Below, piece after piece: positions 25,430-33,756 of a stretch of 64,000 bases of DNA; the first letter of the stretch is position 1; every line of letters starts with the position of its first letter. Both the position numbers and the translations under genes were made by a program. Source of the stretch: Clostridiales bacterium (GTDB lineage Bacteria; Bacillota; Clostridia; Oscillospirales; Acutalibacteraceae). The notes beneath the pieces were generated by a model. It made no database searches. It was not told the DNA's origin and saw only the letters and a program-made list of their open reading frames with translations. The DNA lies in contig DXXG01000028.1 of NCBI GenBank assembly GCA_019416455.1, positions 186,001-250,000 on the forward strand, read 5' to 3'.

Positions 25430-26257
25430 ATTCCTGCGGTATTCCGTAGGCGTCATTCCGTATTTCATTTTGAACGAGGAAGAAAAATGATTGCCGCTAC
25501 TGTATCCCAAAAACAACGCCATTTCCGTGATGGTGGTATCGCTGTTGGCCAGATACCATTTGGCTTCATTCAACCGCAGATCATCGATAAACTCCGGCAA
25601 GCTCTTTCCCGAGTTTTTTAAAAACAGATGGCTCAAGGTAGACACGCTGTAATTGAAACGCTCGCTCAGTTGTTTCATGGTGATCCGGCTGTGACAGTTA
25701 TCTGTTATAAACCGCAGTACCTTATGGTAAAGCTGGCTTTCCTGGTTTATGTCCTCCCCCTGTTTCAGGAAGTATGTTTCCAGCATACATGTCAAAGGAA
25801 CGATCACAGCGTCAACAAACGTTTTTTCAGGCACATCCCGCTTTAAGTATTTTCCTGTCAGCCTTTTGATCTCATCTTCCGGTAGAGAATACTTGGCGGC
25901 AAAATGTTTGCTTTTTTCTTCCGTCAGATCGCTCCGGTAACCACTGACCGAAACGAAACATTTGATCTCGTCTCTGACGTGGACCGGGTACACATACTCC
26001 CCTACTCCAGCATAGCAGCATCCAAAAAAAGGTCCGTTTTGGGCGGCTTCCAGCACTTTGGTCTGGTTGCAGACACACTCTCTCCATTTTCCATAAACAT
26101 TCTTCACATAGTGGCAGTAGGGGTTTCGATGATAATTATACTCCACGAACTTACTGTTGTTTATATATCCGCCGTGAAGAGTCACCGTCAAGCCGATGCT
26201 TTTCAGATACTCAATATAAGCAACGATATTTTGGGAATGTATCTCCGTTTCACTCAC
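25412..26257 (-). CDS. AraC-family regulator with PocR ligand-binding domain
   Basis: About 281 residues. The N-terminal half (HGGYINNSKFVEYNYHRNPY, then CVCNQTKVLEAAQNGPFFGCC near residue 85) fits the PocR sensory domain, which senses small hydrocarbon-like metabolites such as diols. The C-terminal 100 residues are an AraC double helix-turn-helix ending SFKMKYGMTPTEYRR. The frame opens further upstream to 26362, but a consensus promoter lies inside that extension. A GTG at 26257 is the first in-frame start after it, though without a clear Shine-Dalgarno. It is divergent from the glycyl-radical activase and is likely its activator. Confidence 0.82.
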   Translation of the reverse strand: MSETEIHSQNIVAYIEYLKSIGLTVTLHGGYINNSKFVEYNYHRNPYCHYVKNVYGKWRECVCNQTKVLEAAQNGPFFGCCYAGVGEYVYPVHVRDEIKCFVSVSGYRSDLTEEKSKHFAAKYSLPEDEIKRLTGKYLKRDVPEKTFVDAVIVPLTCMLETYFLKQGEDINQESQLYHKVLRFITDNCHSRITMKQLSERFNYSVSTLSHLFLKNSGKSLPEFIDDLRLNEAKWYLANSDTTITEMALFLGYSSGNHFSSSFKMKYGMTPTEYRRNSQHLK

Positions 26258-26309
26258 CCTTTGCAGGAATTTTTTCTTTGCGGCCCAAGCTCTTACGCAA
26301 GTTGAGCTT

Positions 26310-26337
26310 ATTATACTGAATGACCTGCCAATGTCAA
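26310..26337 (-). promoter_or_regulatory. Promoter for the PocR-AraC regulator
   Basis: Perfect TTGACA (26332-26337) and TATAAT (26310-26315) on the minus strand, with a 16-base spacer. Confidence 0.7.
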
Positions 26338-26405
26338 GACACGGTTCTTCCGTTTTGACCACAGTGTTGATCCAAAAATCTTATTTTAGCACAGGAGCTT
26401 TTCTC

Positions 26406-27236
26406 ATGAACGGAACCATATTCGACATTCAGCGTTTTTCGGTACATGACGGCCCCGGCATCCGCACCACAGTCTTTATGAAAGGCTGCCCTTTGCGGTG
26501 CCGGTGGTGCCATAACCCGGAAGGCTTGTCCCCAGCGCCCCAACTGCAATATATGGAGCAGGAATGTATCCACTGCGGGCTCTGCGGGGATCGTTCCTCT
26601 TTAGAGGACGCCAAGAAATGCCCTACCGGCGCTTTAAAGGTCTGCGGGCAGACCATCAGCACCGATGCGCTGCTGGAAGAGGTCCTGCGGGATGAAGCGT
26701 TTTACGGGAAAGAAGGCGGCGTCACCTTTTCCGGAGGAGAATGCATGCTTCAGGCGGATTTCGTAGCGGAAATGCTGAGACTGCTCAAAGCCAGAGGGAT
26801 CTCCACTGCCATCGACACCTCGGGCTGTACGGATTGGAGCAGCTTTGAAAAGACCCTAGGCTACTGCGACTGGTATCTGTACGACGTGAAACTGTTTGAC
26901 TCCAAACTGCACAAGGAGTACACCAGCGGGGATAACCGGCAGATCCTGGCGAATGTAAAAAAGCTGTCGGAAGCGGATCAAAACCTCTGGATCCGTGTGC
27001 CGGTGATCCCGGACGTCAACGACACCGAGGAAGAAATGACCGCGATCGCCGACTTCATAGCGCCGCTGCGGAACATTCAGCAGGTGCGCCTGATGCCGTA
27101 CCACACACTGGGCAAAAGCAAATATCAAACCTTGTTTCTGGAATGCGGCTATCACACAGACAAAAGCGTCACGGAAGAACAGCTAAAACGCTTGCAAAAG
27201 CTTTTTCTAGACCGGAACATTCCCGTAAAGGAGTAA
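26406..27236 (+). CDS. Glycyl-radical enzyme activating protein (radical SAM)
   Basis: A 276-residue radical SAM enzyme that uses a [4Fe-4S] cluster and SAM to place the glycyl radical on its partner enzyme. The cluster motif CPLRCRWC (CxxxCxxC) is near residue 27. A ferredoxin-like insert with CIHCGLC and a later Cys in KKCPTGAL (about residues 55-78) marks the subgroup with an extra cluster domain. GGVTFSGGECMLQ (about 105) is the SAM-binding GGE-type motif. The start MNGTIFDIQRFS at 26406 has CAGGAG upstream. It stops four bases before the glycyl-radical enzyme, so the two form an operon. Confidence 0.93.
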   Translation: MNGTIFDIQRFSVHDGPGIRTTVFMKGCPLRCRWCHNPEGLSPAPQLQYMEQECIHCGLCGDRSSLEDAKKCPTGALKVCGQTISTDALLEEVLRDEAFYGKEGGVTFSGGECMLQADFVAEMLRLLKARGISTAIDTSGCTDWSSFEKTLGYCDWYLYDVKLFDSKLHKEYTSGDNRQILANVKKLSEADQNLWIRVPVIPDVNDTEEEMTAIADFIAPLRNIQQVRLMPYHTLGKSKYQTLFLECGYHTDKSVTEEQLKRLQKLFLDRNIPVKE

Positions 27237-27240
27237 ACTT

Positions 27241-28014
27241 ATGACTGCCAAAACAAAATTTCTGCGAGAACAAACTTTGAGCAGTGCCAACAAAGTAATG
27301 CGCGCTCCGCTTCCCAGTCACTGGAGCACGGCCGACCTGCCTTACAGTCTGCCGGAGCGGAAAGCGCTGGGGCTGAAAAAGATCATGGAAGAGATGCCCT
27401 TGTTTATCGGCGAGGAAGAACTGGTCGTAGGCACCAGGACCTTGTTCAAGCCAAACCCGGGCAACGAGGACGGACACGATCGATACGAGTACGGCCTGCA
27501 AAGCGGCGTGCCCTATGCCACACAGGAGGAGATTGCCCTTTTTGGAAGCGATCAGAGCTGGACCAATAAGACCCATTACACGCCGGATCTCTCCATTCTT
27601 TTGGAAAAAGGCGTGGGCGGGATTCTGGCAGATGTGGAACAGCGCCAGCAGGATCCTTCCCTTACCCAGCGCCAGCGGGAATTCCTGTCCAGCGTCCACA
27701 TTGCCTATACCGGACTGCAAACGTTGATCCTGCGGTATGGAGATTACGCAGAGGAATCGGCTGGAAAAGCAAGCGGAGCGGAAAAAGACCGCCTGTCCCA
27801 GATCGGAGCCGTGTGCCGGAAAATCAGCAGTCAGCCCGCCGAAACTTTCCGGGAGAGCGTGCAGCTGCTGTGGTTTGGGCATCTTGGAACGATCTTAGAG
27901 AGTTTCGAGTTTATCAACTATGGACGGCTGGACGTGATCCTGGGCAAATATTTGAAGGACACCCCACTGGAGGAAGCCCAGCAGCTGTTGGAATGTTTAC
28001 TGCTGAAAATGTAA
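27241..28014 (+). CDS. Glycyl-radical enzyme, N-terminal fragment before the TAA
   Basis: 257 residues covering the N-terminal PFL domain (residues such as LPLFIGEEELVVGTRT-like EEMPLFIGEEELVVGTRTL near 55). If the stop is real, this fragment lacks the catalytic Cys and Gly and would be inactive alone. Confidence 0.65.
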   Translation: MTAKTKFLREQTLSSANKVMRAPLPSHWSTADLPYSLPERKALGLKKIMEEMPLFIGEEELVVGTRTLFKPNPGNEDGHDRYEYGLQSGVPYATQEEIALFGSDQSWTNKTHYTPDLSILLEKGVGGILADVEQRQQDPSLTQRQREFLSSVHIAYTGLQTLILRYGDYAEESAGKASGAEKDRLSQIGAVCRKISSQPAETFRESVQLLWFGHLGTILESFEFINYGRLDVILGKYLKDTPLEEAQQLLECLLLKM

Positions 28015-28020
28015 GACCAG

Positions 28021-29442
28021 GTGGACCTCCACACCACTTATCTCAACAAATACGCAGCCCAGCTGGTGGTGACCCTGGGCGGTGTGCTGGAGAACGGAGA
28101 GAACGGAGTCAACCAGGTGACCATGCTCTTTCTTGACGCTATCGACAACGTGCACTTACCGGAACCGGAATTCAATCTGCGGATCCACAGCAAAAACCCG
28201 CCGGAATTCTTAGAACGTGCTGCACAGCTGACCATTTCCGGGTGCAACTTTATCTCTTACTACAACGATGACCTGTTTTTGGAAAGCATGGTAAAAGCAG
28301 GCATCCCCGCGGAGATCGCTCGGCAATACGGCTTTGACTTGTGCCAGGACATGAACATTCCCGGAAAAAGCGACTTCTTTGTGGCAGCCTGGATCTCACT
28401 GGCCTTCGATCTGATGAAATTCCTGAAACAAAACCGCCGTTTCGACAGCTTTGAGGAACTGCTGGATGGGTTCAAAAAAGAATGCGTCCAGAATATCCGT
28501 TCCGCTGTGGAAGAGTTTTCCGCTGCCCAGGAGCATCTCTTCAAGTTCCGCGATGAACGGTTTGAGGAGTATTTTGCTGACATTCGAGAAAAAGGGCTGC
28601 CCATCGACTGGTCTGGCAGAAGTCCCATGTGCCCCCTCCCCTATCTGAGCGGCCTCTTCCACGGCCCCATTGAAAACGCCGTGGACATGGTTTATGAAAG
28701 CTATCCCGTAAAAGAAAAGGGCGCTATTTTAGGCACGGCCACCGAGGCGGTCAATTCCCTGGCAGCCATCAAAAAAGTGGTTTATGACGACAAACGGTAC
28801 ACCTTGGATCAGGTGGTTACCGCTTGCGAGCAGAATTATCAAGGGGCAGGCCAGGAGATCCTGCGGAATTATCTGTGGAACGCGCCCAAATGGGGCAATG
28901 ATGACGAGTATGTAGATGGGATCGCTGTGGATCTTTTTGAATTCTGTCTGCGGAAGATTTCAAAATACAAGACCTTCTCCGGCGGTCGGATCCTTGGTGG
29001 GATCCATCAACCCCACCCTGTCACAACTGGCGAGGGCCTGATGGCCACTCCCGAAGGACGGTTTTCCGGTACGCCGGTAGCGGTCACCCTGACTCCCGAA
29101 AACGGAACCATGAAGAATGGACCCACCGCCGCTCTGAGATCCGCCAGCAAGCTGGACCCGGACCTGATCCAGTGGAACTTCTGCATCATGGTGAACTATT
29201 TCTCCTCTGTATTCCGGGGAAACGATGGTACCTCCGTTTTTGAAACACTTCTGAAAGGGTATTTCGCTCAGGGCGGATTACAGCACCAGCCCAACGTACT
29301 GGATGTGGAACAGCTGAAACAGGCTCAGCTCCAGCCCGAGCGGTACAAAGATTTGATCGTTCGGCTGTGGGGTGTTTCTGCTCACTTCGTGGATTTGTCC
29401 CGGGAATTGCAGGACGAACTTATCGCCCGGTTCAGCTATTGA
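28021..29442 (+). CDS. Glycyl-radical enzyme, C-terminal fragment after the TAA
   Basis: 473 residues beginning at a GTG codon two codons after the stop. No Shine-Dalgarno is placed for independent initiation (GACCAG precedes it). The fragment holds the thiyl-radical Cys (DLCQDMNIPG) and the C-terminal glycyl radical loop (WGVSAHFVDL). Confidence 0.65.
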   Translation: MDLHTTYLNKYAAQLVVTLGGVLENGENGVNQVTMLFLDAIDNVHLPEPEFNLRIHSKNPPEFLERAAQLTISGCNFISYYNDDLFLESMVKAGIPAEIARQYGFDLCQDMNIPGKSDFFVAAWISLAFDLMKFLKQNRRFDSFEELLDGFKKECVQNIRSAVEEFSAAQEHLFKFRDERFEEYFADIREKGLPIDWSGRSPMCPLPYLSGLFHGPIENAVDMVYESYPVKEKGAILGTATEAVNSLAAIKKVVYDDKRYTLDQVVTACEQNYQGAGQEILRNYLWNAPKWGNDDEYVDGIAVDLFEFCLRKISKYKTFSGGRILGGIHQPHPVTTGEGLMATPEGRFSGTPVAVTLTPENGTMKNGPTAALRSASKLDPDLIQWNFCIMVNYFSSVFRGNDGTSVFETLLKGYFAQGGLQHQPNVLDVEQLKQAQLQPERYKDLIVRLWGVSAHFVDLSRELQDELIARFSY

Positions 29443-29477
29443 CCTGCGTCTCTTGTTTCATTCTCGCTAAAATCAGT

Positions 29478-29514
29478 AAGGCCGGTTTAGGTTACCCTAA
29501 ACCGGCCTTGCTTG
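29478..29514 (+). terminator. Terminator after the glycyl-radical operon
   Basis: A 14-bp perfect stem (29478-29491 with 29496-29509), loop TTAC. The downstream T tract is weak (GCTTGCT). Confidence 0.7.
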
Positions 29515-29542
29515 CTATATCACGAGATATCGTAAAGGAAAC

Positions 29543-31744
29543 TTAAGCCAGCTCCACAGCCACCTTGACAGGCTCTTTACCCGTCAGCGCCACACTGCGG
29601 GGATCAGGCTGAGAGAAGCCTACATACACAGAGAAGTGCTGTCCGCGCACCTGACGCACACCCTCTTCGTCCACGGTGGTCAGAGCATGCTGGGGCAGGA
29701 CCAACTCGATCTCCTTTTCTTCGCCCTTGGTCAGATGCACTCTCTGGAAAGCACCCAGAACAGCGTTGGGAGCAGCCCACTGAGTATCTTCCGCTTTCAC
29801 ATACACTTGGAGCACATCGTCGGTCTCGGTGCCATCATTGCGAACCTTAACCCACAGACGCACTCCCTCTTCGCCTTCCACTTGAGTGCGGACGCCAGTC
29901 ACCTGGCAATCGCCGTAAGTCAGACCGTAGCCAAAGGGATACAGAGGCTCGCCCTGATAATAGCGATAGGTACGGCCTGCCATGGCGTAATCGGTGAACT
30001 CCGGCAGATCGTTCACATCGTTGTAGAAGGTGACAGGCAGCTTGCCGCTGGGAGAGGCCTGTCCAAATAGCACCTGAGCCACAGCCTTGCCGCCCTGAGG
30101 ACCGGGATACCAGGCCTGGAGCACTGCATTGGCCTTTTCCTGGGGCAGCCGCAGATCCACAGCGCTGCCGGTCATATTCACCACAATCACAGGCTTGCCG
30201 CAATCCAGCAGCTCTTCCAGAAGCCGCTCCTGGCTGCGGGGCAGGTGGAGGTCGCCCTTATCGCCGGAAGCGTAAGCGTTGCCGGTATCACCTTCCTCGC
30301 CCTCCAAAGTCTCGTCCAGACCGGTGACCATCACCACCACGTCAGAGCAGGCTGCCACAGACTGGGCTTCCGCCACGCCGTCGGGCATGCTCTTGGCATA
30401 GGCCATCTCATACAGCTTCTGGTTCCGCTCCTGGGGAGTCATGTCGCCCTTGAACATATTTTCCAGCTCTTCCACTTCGTAGCCGGCGTGCAGGGAAAGT
30501 CCTTCCAGATGGGGCTGGAACAGATGGCAGCCTTCAGCGTAGAGCACCTGGGCGCCCACTTCCTGGGCGGCGTCCTGGATGCCTTCCAGCACCGTGATAT
30601 ACCGGCTGGCAGTGCCGTGATAGTTGCCCATCAGAGCCCGGCGGCTGTTGGCGTTGGGGCCTACCACACCAATGGTCATGCCCGCTTTCAGCGCAACCGG
30701 CAGAACACCGTCGTTCTTCAGCAGGGTAAGGCTCTCTCTGGCCGCTCTTTCAGACAGCGCCAGATGCTCGGGAGTCTCCACGTCCTTCCGGCCCAAGCCG
30801 TCATACTCGGTCTCGTCAAACATACCCAGCAGGAACCGAGTGGTGAACAACCGCACACAGGATTGCTCCACATACTTCTTGTCCAGCAGGCCTTCCTCCA
30901 CAGCGTTCAAGATCCGCTGGTAAGTGCAGCCGCAGTTTACGTCGCAGCCGTTTTCCAGGGCCAGCTTCACGGATTCCTCCGGACGGCTGGTGACCTTGTG
31001 GTTCTTGTGGAAGTCCGCCACGGCCCAACAGTCGGAAACGAAGTGGCCTTCAAAGCCCCAGTCCTCCCGCAGGATCTTCTGGAGGGTAGGACTGCCGCAG
31101 CAGACTTCCCCATTAGTGCGGTTGTAAGCGCCCATCACGGCTTCTACCTTGGCCTCTTTCACACAGGCCTCAAAAGCGGGCAGGTAGGTCTCTTCCATAT
31201 CTTTTTTGCTTGCTACGGCGTTGAAGCTGTGACGCACTGCCTCAGGGCCGGAATGAACGGCAAAATGCTTCGCACAGGCAGCACCCAGCATATACTTTCC
31301 GTCTCCCTGGAGGCCCTTGATAAAGGACACGCCCAACCGGGAAGTGAGCTCGGGGTCCTCACCATAAGTCTCATGGCCACGGCCCCAGCGGGGGTCACGG
31401 AAGATATTCACGTTGGGAGACCAGAAGGTCAAGCCCTTGTAGATGTTCCGGTCCCCACGGGAAGAGGCCTCGTTGTACTTGGCACGGCCTTCCACACCAG
31501 TGACATGGCCCACTTCTTCCATCAAGGGGGCGTCAAAGGCGGCAGCCATGGCGATGGCCTGAGGGAACATGGTGGCTACACCGGCGCGAGCCACGCCATG
31601 CAGCGCTTCGTTCCACCAGTTGTACGCCGGGATACCCAGCCGGGGAATGGCGGGAGAGTCGTATCTCAGCTGAGATGCCTGCTCTTCCAGAGTCATCTGG
31701 GAAACCAGGGCTTGTGCCCGGGCTTTTGCTTCTGTTCTGTCCAT
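29543..31744 (-). CDS. Glycoside hydrolase family 3, probably beta-xylosidase
   Basis: About 733 residues of a GH3 enzyme with the usual (beta/alpha)8 domain, alpha/beta sandwich domain and a C-terminal fibronectin-III-like domain (from about residue 640). The nucleophile Asp is in GHFVSDCWAVADF (about residue 270). YNWWNEALHGVARAG near 40 and FWSPNVNIFRDPRWGRGHETYG near 125 (NVNIFRDPRWGRG) match the beta-xylosidase/arabinofuranosidase branch, including the NGCDVNCG region near 300. There is no signal peptide, so it probably acts on imported oligosaccharides. The ATG at 31744 has AAAGGAG upstream; the frame opens at 31804. Confidence 0.9.
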   Translation of the reverse strand: MDRTEAKARAQALVSQMTLEEQASQLRYDSPAIPRLGIPAYNWWNEALHGVARAGVATMFPQAIAMAAAFDAPLMEEVGHVTGVEGRAKYNEASSRGDRNIYKGLTFWSPNVNIFRDPRWGRGHETYGEDPELTSRLGVSFIKGLQGDGKYMLGAACAKHFAVHSGPEAVRHSFNAVASKKDMEETYLPAFEACVKEAKVEAVMGAYNRTNGEVCCGSPTLQKILREDWGFEGHFVSDCWAVADFHKNHKVTSRPEESVKLALENGCDVNCGCTYQRILNAVEEGLLDKKYVEQSCVRLFTTRFLLGMFDETEYDGLGRKDVETPEHLALSERAARESLTLLKNDGVLPVALKAGMTIGVVGPNANSRRALMGNYHGTASRYITVLEGIQDAAQEVGAQVLYAEGCHLFQPHLEGLSLHAGYEVEELENMFKGDMTPQERNQKLYEMAYAKSMPDGVAEAQSVAACSDVVVMVTGLDETLEGEEGDTGNAYASGDKGDLHLPRSQERLLEELLDCGKPVIVVNMTGSAVDLRLPQEKANAVLQAWYPGPQGGKAVAQVLFGQASPSGKLPVTFYNDVNDLPEFTDYAMAGRTYRYYQGEPLYPFGYGLTYGDCQVTGVRTQVEGEEGVRLWVKVRNDGTETDDVLQVYVKAEDTQWAAPNAVLGAFQRVHLTKGEEKEIELVLPQHALTTVDEEGVRQVRGQHFSVYVGFSQPDPRSVALTGKEPVKVAVELA

Positions 31745-32069
31745 AAGTAAAGCTCCTTTGCTTGAAATAAATGAGAGGCTGCTACCGTTCTGCCGCAGCC
31801 ACATGGCTTATGACGTTCTCTTGTCAGGTCACCCTTTGCCAAAAGGCTCTTTCCTCTGCTTGAACGCAAAATCAAAGCCGGGAAAGCTCTATCCTTTTGG
31901 CATGAACGCAGAGACCTTTCCTTATCAGTTTATTCGATTGTGGCCACTTTTTCAATGGGGAAAAGAGAAGTTTTTTACGAAACCACTATTATAAAAAGCC
32001 CTGAATTCTTCGCCAGCTCCTGTTTTATCTGGCTTTTCTCCATGCTTATCGAACCCATCCTCCCACCGC
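31745..32069. other. Intergenic region, no gene seen
   Basis: About 325 bases between the divergent GH3 and scfA genes. I see no convincing ORF, no clear GH3 promoter and no structured RNA. Confidence 0.4.
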
Positions 32070-32098
32070 TTGACTTTCCCAGCGGCATATGGTAGAAT
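32070..32098 (+). promoter_or_regulatory. Promoter for scfA
   Basis: TTGACT (32070-32075), exact 17-base spacer, TAGAAT (32093-32098), about 70 bases before the scfA start. Confidence 0.65.
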
Positions 32099-32167
32099 TC
32101 ATTTGTTAAGCTAGCCGCTGCCAGTGGGCTCCGGCTTGAGAAATCTAAAGAATGGAGAGATAGCGTT

Positions 32168-32314
32168 ATGGAGAGAATCAAAACTTTAGATACTCGGAAC
32201 CTGTGCGAAAGCGCCAAGAACGGCGGCTGCGGTGAGTGCCAGACTTCCTGCCAGTCCGCTTGCAAGACCAGCTGCGGCGTGGCCAATCAGAAGTGCGAGA
32301 ACACTGAGAAATAA
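32168..32314 (+). CDS. scfA: SCIFF peptide precursor (six-cysteines-in-forty-five-residues)
   Basis: A 48-residue ribosomal peptide, too short for a usual ORF list. It begins MERIKTLDTRNLCESAKNGG and has seven Cys (positions 13, 21, 24, 28, 32, 36, 43), six of them in a tight core. SCIFF is nearly universal in Clostridia and is converted by its radical SAM partner to a thioether-bridged peptide; its biological role is unknown. GGAGAGA precedes the ATG. A terminator-like hairpin separates it from the maturase gene. Confidence 0.95.
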   Translation: MERIKTLDTRNLCESAKNGGCGECQTSCQSACKTSCGVANQKCENTEK

Positions 32315-32333
32315 TTTCGCAAATACAAAGAAA

Positions 32334-32361
32334 GCCGCCGCCTTTCGGGGCGGCGCTTTTT
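32334..32361 (+). terminator. Terminator or attenuator between scfA and scfB
   Basis: A GC-rich hairpin (about 7 bp, 32336-32342 with 32349-32355) followed by a T run. Partial readthrough would give much more peptide mRNA than maturase mRNA. Confidence 0.75.
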
Positions 32362-32379
32362 GTGTCAGAGAGGACTTAT

Positions 32380-33756
32380 ATGGTACATCAATATCAACTC
32401 AACGGCTACAACATTGTACTGGACACCTGCTCCGGCGGCATCCACGTGGTGGACGAGGTGGCTTACGACATCATCGCCCTGTTCCAGGACCACTCCCCTG
32501 ACGCCATCGTGGCGGCCATGCTGAAGAAATATGGTGACGCTGTGACAGAACAGGATATCCGGGACTGCATCGCTGACGTACAGAGCTTAAAAGACGCCGG
32601 CAAACTCTTCTCCCCCGACACCTTCGCCGATCTTGCCGGGACTTTCAAAGAGCGTTCCGGCGATGTGGTTAAGGCCCTGTGTCTCCATGTGGCCCACACC
32701 TGCAACCTGAACTGCGACTACTGCTTCGCCAGCCAGGGAAAATACCACGGTGACCGGGCACTTATGAGCTTTGAGGTGGGCAAGCAGGCTCTTGATTTCC
32801 TTATGGATCATTCCGGCACCCGTCGCAACCTGGAAGTGGACTTTTTCGGCGGCGAGCCCCTGATGAACTGGGATGTGGTCAAGCGCCTGGTAGAGTACGC
32901 CCGCAGCGTGGAAAAAGACCGGGGAAAGAACTTCCGGTTTACCCTCACCACCAACGGCATGCTCATCGACGACGACGTGATCGATTTTGCCAATCGGGAA
33001 ATGAGCAACGTGGTGCTGTCTTTGGATGGCCGCAAAGAGATCAACGACCGTACTCGTGTAGACTATGCCGGTAACGGCAGCTATGACAGAATCGTACCCA
33101 AGTTTCAGAAACTGGTGGCCGCCCGGGGCGGAAAAAACTACTACATGCGAGGCACCTTCACCCATGCCAACCCCGACTTCACCAAGGATCTGTTCCACAT
33201 GGCCGACGATCTGGGCTTTACGGAACTGAGCATGGAGCCGGTGGTCTGCGCTCCCGACGATCCCGCCGCCCTCACCCCTGAGGATCTGGAGATCGTCAAG
33301 GAGCAGTATGAGATCCTGGCAAAGGACATGCTCCGCCGTGAAAAAGAAGGCAAGCCCATCACTTTCTACCACTACATGCTGGATCTCACCGGCGGTCCCT
33401 GCGTGTACAAGCGGATCTCCGGCTGCGGTTCCGGCACGGAGTATATGGCGGTCACTCCCTGGGGCGACCTGTACCCCTGCCATCAGTTCGTAGGCGAGGA
33501 GTCCTACAAGCTGGGCGACGTTTGGAACGGCGTCACCAATACCGCTCTGCGGGAACAGTTCCGCTCCTGCAACGCTTATGCCCGTCCCGACTGCGCTGAC
33601 TGCTGGGCAAAGCTCTACTGCTCCGGCGGCTGCGCTGCCAACGCCTATCACGCTACTGGTTCTATCCGGGGTGTCTATGAAGCTGGCTGTGAACTGTTCC
33701 GGAAGCGTATCGAATGCGCCATCATGATGAAAGCCGCCAAGGAGACTGCCCAGTGA
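32380..33756 (+). CDS. scfB: SCIFF maturase, radical SAM/SPASM protein
   Basis: A 458-residue radical SAM enzyme that forms Cys-to-Thr-type thioether links in the SCIFF peptide. Residues 1-90 look like a peptide-recognition (RRE-like) domain. The SAM cluster motif CNLNCDYC is at about 109-116, with FFGGEPLMNWD near 165. The C-terminal SPASM region carries several cysteines (YPCHQFVGEE, CADCWAKLYCSGGCAANAYH near 425). The start is the ATG at 32380 with AGAGAGG upstream rather than the GTG at 32362. It overlaps the decarboxylase gene by four bases (GTGA). Confidence 0.94.
   Translation: MVHQYQLNGYNIVLDTCSGGIHVVDEVAYDIIALFQDHSPDAIVAAMLKKYGDAVTEQDIRDCIADVQSLKDAGKLFSPDTFADLAGTFKERSGDVVKALCLHVAHTCNLNCDYCFASQGKYHGDRALMSFEVGKQALDFLMDHSGTRRNLEVDFFGGEPLMNWDVVKRLVEYARSVEKDRGKNFRFTLTTNGMLIDDDVIDFANREMSNVVLSLDGRKEINDRTRVDYAGNGSYDRIVPKFQKLVAARGGKNYYMRGTFTHANPDFTKDLFHMADDLGFTELSMEPVVCAPDDPAALTPEDLEIVKEQYEILAKDMLRREKEGKPITFYHYMLDLTGGPCVYKRISGCGSGTEYMAVTPWGDLYPCHQFVGEESYKLGDVWNGVTNTALREQFRSCNAYARPDCADCWAKLYCSGGCAANAYHATGSIRGVYEAGCELFRKRIECAIMMKAAKETAQ

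Larger units (their letters stand above)
27241..29442 (+). pseudogene. Glycyl-radical enzyme of unknown substrate, interrupted by one in-frame TAA
   Basis: The open frames 27241-28014 and 28021-29442 are in the same frame and meet at a single TAA (28012-28014). Read through, they make one protein of about 733 residues of the pyruvate formate-lyase/glycyl-radical family. Both sides are otherwise intact, with continuous family similarity across the stop (LLECLLLKM, stop, DQVDLHTTYLNKYAAQLVV). The active-site Cys motif reads FDLCQDMNIPG, where most members have GCxE. The C-terminal radical loop is VRLWGVSAHFVDLS instead of the usual RVxGY pattern. Either a recent nonsense mutation, a sequence error, or recoding could explain the TAA. 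It is not TGA, so selenocysteine is excluded. Confidence 0.8.

Noticed and set aside
30245..31750. A 501-residue plus-strand ORF
   Set aside because: It is antisense to the GH3 gene, has no Shine-Dalgarno and reads as a mirror of GC-rich coding sequence.
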